From: Mesorhizobium_B sp035998495
GTDB lineage: Bacteria > Pseudomonadota > Alphaproteobacteria > Rhizobiales > Rhizobiaceae
Assembly (NCBI GenBank): GCA_035998495.1
Contig: DASYHP010000030.1
Span: forward strand, 100,566-164,565
Direction: 5' to 3'
DNA length: 64,000 nucleotides
The notes beneath the pieces are model-generated. The model did no database searches, was not told where the DNA came from, and saw nothing but the letters and a program-made list of their open reading frames with translations. Of this stretch, positions 61,126 through 64,000 are shown piece after piece. The stretch's first letter is position 1. Every line of letters begins with the position of its first letter. A program made the translations under genes and the position numbers.

Positions 61126-61375
61126 GGAAACGGGCCGGCTCGGGGGCGACCAGAAGCTGGTGGTCATGGCCAACCAGATCGCGGCGTTCTTCGAAAGCCA
61201 GCCGCGAGAGGAGGCGCAAGCGGGCGTCGCCAAGCACATCAACGATTTCTGGGAGCCGCGCATGCGGCGCAAGTTCTTCGCGATCGTGGACGCGGGCGGC
61301 GCGGGGCTGAAGCCGCTGGTGATCGCCGCCGCGGCGCAGGTTCGGCGGCCGGCTGTGGAGACGCCGGCGGGGTAG
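61115..61375 (+). CDS. fdsD: NAD-dependent formate dehydrogenase delta subunit
   Basis: 86-residue FdsD: KLVVMANQIAAFFESQPREE, then HINDFWEPRMRRKFFAIVD. This small helical protein is a conserved part of NAD-linked Fds complexes. It overlaps fdhD by 11 bp and is the last fds gene. A repeat pair and probable terminator follow. Confidence 0.92.
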   Translation: MSHEETGRLGGDQKLVVMANQIAAFFESQPREEAQAGVAKHINDFWEPRMRRKFFAIVDAGGAGLKPLVIAAAAQVRRPAVETPAG

Positions 61376-61450
61376 CGGGCGGGGCTCGGCGCGAACCTGG
61401 CTGACATCAGGTCGGACGACCTGACGAAGGAGAGCCGGCAGAAGGCAACG

Positions 61451-61500
61451 CCCCTACCTCCCGCTTGTGGGGAGGTCGCCGCATAAGCGGCGGGTGGGGT
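61451..61500 (+). repeat. GC-rich repeat copy A after fdsD
   Basis: CCTACCTCCCGCTTGTGGGG, then AGGTCGCCGCATAAGCGGCG and GGTGGGGT. Same two-hairpin design as 59781-59850 but a different subtype. Inverted relative to copy B, 30 bp away. Confidence 0.85.
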
Positions 61501-61530
61501 GCTCCAGCTTGGCGAGGCCTGCACCAAAAT

Positions 61531-61582
61531 GCCCCCACCCGGCCCTTGCAAGGCCGACCTCCCCACAAGGGGGAGGTAGGGC
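61531..61582 (-). repeat. GC-rich repeat copy B after fdsD
   Basis: Inverted partner of copy A: CCCCCACCCGGCCCTTGCAA, then GGCCGACCTCCCCACAAGGG and GGAGGTAGGG. The spacer between A and B has no gene. Confidence 0.85.
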
Positions 61583-61610
61583 GCTCCGCGCGCCGGAGCG
61601 CCGGGCTTTT
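61581..61610 (+). terminator. Putative terminator of the fds operon
   Basis: Stem GCGCTCCG (61581-61588) with CGGAGCGC (61594-61601), 5-nt loop, then CGGGCTTTT. Placed after fdsD on the plus strand. Confidence 0.5.
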
Positions 61611-61714
61611 CCGCGCGGTCGCCTGCTTCGTGACGCGCGGCGGCCCAGGCCCCGGCTCCTCCTCCGGGCCAGCCCGCCCGGAGAAGAAAGGGATCGTGGC
61701 GGAAGGGGTGGGCG

Positions 61715-62404
61715 TCAGTGGATGCCCACGACCTCCTTGCGGTCGTCGCGGCGGCCCAGGCCCAGGCCGCCTTCGTCCTGGCCCCCGATGCTGCCGGCGG
61801 CTTCCACCACCACATCGGTCTCGGCCGGGCCGGCGAGCAGCGCGGCCGTACCGGACCCTCGGCTCTCGTCAAGCGGCCGCAACGGTTCGGGCACACGATA
61901 TTCGGGCGCGACGCTCGCCATATCGGCCACCCCGCGAGCGGTTTCGACGCCCTGCGGGAAGCCGGAGCGCGAGCGCATGTCGGCCAGCATGGGCAGCATT
62001 TCCAGCATGCGCTGCGCCCGCGCCTCCTTTTGAAGGCCCATCGCGCAGGTCACGTCGAGCGCGGTGACGCCCATGACCGAGGCGATGGCGAGGCCGGCAT
62101 TCGTGCGGCGCTGGTCCTGATAGGACAGGCCGGAGGACAGGGTCGCGATGTCGAGCGCGTCCCCACCCACACGCGCCCAGATCCAGGGCGCGGGGTTCTT
62201 GGAAGCCAGGATCGCCACGCCTGTCGCGATCTCGCGCAGGCCATAGGCCTGGATCAGCCGCTCCTGGCCCTTGAGCCCCAAGGGCTCGCCCAGCCGGCGC
62301 GGCGCGAGCAGTTCGACCAGGCCGAGGCCGATGGAGAACCAGCCAAGACCTTGAGCGAGCGCATGGTAGGAGGAGCGCCCTTCCCCGTGATGTCCGTGAT
62401 GCAT
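61715..62404 (-). CDS. Small integral membrane protein (hypothetical)
   Basis: 229 residues starting MHHGHHGEGRSSYHALAQGL. The first ~120 residues have three to four hydrophobic segments (GWFSIGLGLVELLAPRRLGE; AGLAIASVMGVTALDVTCAM) with conserved GLREIATGVAILASKNPAPW and WARVGGDALDIATL. The rest is hydrophilic and probably disordered. Similar N-terminal parts occur fused to SRPBCC cyclase/dehydrase domains, which this protein lacks. It is 19 bp downstream of the alcohol dehydrogenase on the same strand. Confidence 0.72.
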   Translation of the reverse strand: MHHGHHGEGRSSYHALAQGLGWFSIGLGLVELLAPRRLGEPLGLKGQERLIQAYGLREIATGVAILASKNPAPWIWARVGGDALDIATLSSGLSYQDQRRTNAGLAIASVMGVTALDVTCAMGLQKEARAQRMLEMLPMLADMRSRSGFPQGVETARGVADMASVAPEYRVPEPLRPLDESRGSGTAALLAGPAETDVVVEAAGSIGGQDEGGLGLGRRDDRKEVVGIH

Positions 62405-62423
62405 GGCTCGTGTCCTCGAAGAG

Positions 62424-63626
62424 TTATTCGGCGGGCAGTTGGTTGGCCGTGGGGCTGCCCGGCTTCAGCACGACCTTGATGCAGCCGGGCTCGCGATCGG
62501 CGAAGCGCTTGTACATGTCGGGCCCGTCCTCCAGGCTCGCCGTCTGGGTGATCACGAAGGAGGGGTCGATCTGGCCCTCCTCGACGCGGCGCAGGAGATC
62601 GTCGATCCAGCGGTTCACATGGGTCTGGCCGGTGCGCACCGTCAGCCCCTTGTTCATCAGCGCGCCGATGGGCAGCTTGTCCGCGATGCCGCCATAGACG
62701 CCGGGCACCGACAGGATGCCCGCCGGGCGGCAGACATAGATCATCTCGCGAAGCACATGCACCCGGTCCGACACCAGCATGACGGCCTGCTTCACGCGGT
62801 CATACATCGAGTCGATCGTGGCCGTGGCGTGCGCCTCCATGCCCACCGCGTCGATGCATTTTTCCGGACCCTTGCCGCCCGTGAGCTCATTCAGGCGCTC
62901 GACCACGCTTTCCTTGGAAAAGTCGATGACGATGGCGCCGCCCGCCTCGGCCATGGCGAGCCGGTCGGGCAGGTTGTCGATGCAGATCACCTGCCGCGCG
63001 CCGAGCATCACCGCCGAGCGCACGGTCATCTGCCCGACGGGGCCCGCGCCCCAGATGGCCACCGTGTCGGTCGGCTGGATGTCGCATTGCACGGCGGCCT
63101 GCCAGCCGGTGGGGAAGATGTCGGTGAGGAACAGCACCTGCTCGTCGGTCAGGTGGCTCGGCACCTTGACCGGGCCGGCATCGGCGAAGGGAACGCGCAC
63201 ATATTCGGCCTGGCCGCCGGGATAGCCGCCCGTCAGATGCGTGTAGCCGAACAGGCCCGCCGTGGTGTGGCCGAAGGCGAGCTCGGCGTTCTCGCGCTTG
63301 CGGTTGGTGCGCTCGCACACGGAGAAATAGCCGCGCCGGCACTGGTCGCACTCGCCGCAGACGATGGTGAAGGGCACCACCACGCGGTCGCCGACCTTGA
63401 GCTTCTTGTTGTCGCGCCCGACCTCGACCACCTCGCCCATGAATTCGTGGCCCAGGATGTCGCCGGACTTCATGAAGGGGATCATGCCGTCATAAAGGTG
63501 GACGTCGGAGCCGCAGATGGCGCAGGACGAGACCTTGACGATGGCGTCGCGCCCGTCCTGGATCTCGGGGTCGGGAACAGTCTCGCAGCGGATGTCGTGC
63601 TTGCCGTGCCAGGTCAGGGCCTTCAT
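62424..63626 (-). CDS. Zinc-dependent alcohol dehydrogenase (formaldehyde dehydrogenase-like)
   Basis: 400-residue medium-chain dehydrogenase, similar to glutathione-independent formaldehyde dehydrogenases. Catalytic zinc ligands: SSCAICGSDVHLYDG and GHEFMGEVVEVG. Structural zinc cysteines: CGECDQCRRGYFSVC. NAD motif: VAIWGAGPVGQMTVRSAVML near residue 185. Start at 63626 has AGGAGGCGCTCG; the longer upstream frame is excluded. With fds nearby, oxidation of formaldehyde to formate would feed Fds, but the substrate is inferred. Confidence 0.88.
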   Translation of the reverse strand: MKALTWHGKHDIRCETVPDPEIQDGRDAIVKVSSCAICGSDVHLYDGMIPFMKSGDILGHEFMGEVVEVGRDNKKLKVGDRVVVPFTIVCGECDQCRRGYFSVCERTNRKRENAELAFGHTTAGLFGYTHLTGGYPGGQAEYVRVPFADAGPVKVPSHLTDEQVLFLTDIFPTGWQAAVQCDIQPTDTVAIWGAGPVGQMTVRSAVMLGARQVICIDNLPDRLAMAEAGGAIVIDFSKESVVERLNELTGGKGPEKCIDAVGMEAHATATIDSMYDRVKQAVMLVSDRVHVLREMIYVCRPAGILSVPGVYGGIADKLPIGALMNKGLTVRTGQTHVNRWIDDLLRRVEEGQIDPSFVITQTASLEDGPDMYKRFADREPGCIKVVLKPGSPTANQLPAE

Positions 63627-63864
63627 CGAGCGCCTCCTTTGGGAAGGGAATGCGGACGCGCGGGCGGGGGTGCCCAAGCGTCCGGCGTGCCATCCGAACG
63701 AAGAGGCGCGAATCCCGTTCCCGAAGGGGAGCGAAAAGGGGAGGCCGACGGCCAAGAGACTATGGAGGGCCAGGAGCAAGCCCCCGCTCCGGCTCGGCGG
63801 CTCTCGCCCGTAAATCCCCCGCGAGTGGGGACGGCTCCACCTGGGCGAAACTCGCTTTGGCCTT

Positions 63865-64000
63865 TCAGGCAGCCCCGGCGGCCGTGCCCCAGGCGAGAAG
63901 CAGGCAGTAGGCGACCACCGTCACCAGGAGGCCGCGGAAGCTCCAGGACACGTAGCGGTATTTCGCGCGGTTGATGGCGGAAAGGTTGTCCACATTGCCG
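63865..64000 (-). CDS. Membrane protein, C-terminal fragment at window edge
   Basis: The last 44 codons of a minus-strand gene: GNVDNLSAINRAKYRYVSWS, then FRGLLVTVVAYCLLLAWGTA and AGAA before a TGA. One hydrophobic segment ends the protein. The start lies beyond the window. The family was not recognised. Confidence 0.4.
   Translation of the reverse strand, partial: GNVDNLSAINRAKYRYVSWSFRGLLVTVVAYCLLLAWGTAAGAA

Larger units (their letters stand above)
61376..61714. other. Repeat-rich intergenic region after fdsD
   Basis: 339 bp without a gene. It contains the inverted repeat pair 61451-61500 and 61531-61582 and a hairpin with T-run at 61581-61610. Open frames through it are translations of repeats. 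Confidence 0.75.

Noticed and set aside
61451..61582. CRISPR-like repeat array
   Set aside because: Only two inverted copies with a 30-bp core, no direct repeats with regular spacers, and no cas genes in the window.

Overview
The window is high-GC chromosomal DNA from an alphaproteobacterium, most likely a free-living member of the Hyphomicrobiales (Rhizobiales). Supporting signs are a PodJ-type polarity protein, the ligase-associated Lhr-like helicase and PdeM pair, an NAD-dependent molybdenum formate dehydrogenase (fds), HWE/HisKA_2 kinases, the DUF3618, holin-like and 'nutrient deprivation-induced' gene trio, and rhizobial-type GC-rich palindromic repeats. Both window ends cut genes: a thiolase at the left and a small membrane protein at the right. 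I saw no rRNA, tRNA, CRISPR array, prophage or intact insertion sequence.

Layout. 0-3.3 kb: a fatty-acid or branched-chain acyl-CoA degradation unit (thiolase, acyl-CoA dehydrogenase) behind a MerR regulator, with a perfect 14-bp-arm palindrome between regulator and dehydrogenase. 3.7-14.7 kb: core and housekeeping genes (PodJ-like protein, TauE/SafE exporter and TIGR02186 partner, PdeM and helicase, Crp/Fnr regulator, TPR-methyltransferase). 14.9-21.8 kb: a carbohydrate cluster with a LacI regulator, a sugar-binding protein, permease and ATPase, a sugar epimerase-like enzyme, a PanB-like protein without its metal ligands, and a divergent 2-hydroxyacid dehydrogenase. Two tandem LacI-type operators lie in the divergent promoter. 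21.8-29.1 kb: a probable general-stress segment (two small proteins, SDR, flavodoxin-like reductase, the DUF3618/holin/nutrient-deprivation trio, YihY) with several EcfG-like promoter matches. 29.1-34.4 kb: a complete dipeptide/oligopeptide ABC importer. 34.6-39.4 kb: DUF924 protein, acyl-CoA ligase, HAD phosphatase, glucose-6-phosphate isomerase. 39.5-43.8 kb: a MocR regulator with TauR-like operator repeats, an MttB-family methyltransferase and a GDSL-like protein.

43.8-46.5 kb is an accessory patch. It has poorly conserved hypotheticals, a HigBA-like module whose toxin lacks its N-terminus, a DUF4160/DUF2442 pair and a decayed DUF2442 copy. 46.6-53.7 kb holds a histidine kinase and response regulator, an IlvD/Edd sugar-acid dehydratase, a CoxG-like protein, a glycine-repeat secreted protein with an apparent C-terminal frameshift, and an Mrp/ApbC ATPase.

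53.8-61.4 kb is the formate dehydrogenase locus: LysR regulator, fdsG, fdsB, fdsA, then fdhD and fdsD. Between fdsA and fdhD sits a DUF559 nuclease-like gene enclosed by inverted copies of a roughly 65-70 bp GC-rich repeat. A second inverted pair of related repeats lies just after fdsD, with no gene inside. This nuclease-plus-repeat arrangement is the best candidate here for an under-described mobile system. The window closes with a small membrane protein and a zinc alcohol (formaldehyde-type) dehydrogenase, which could supply formate to Fds.
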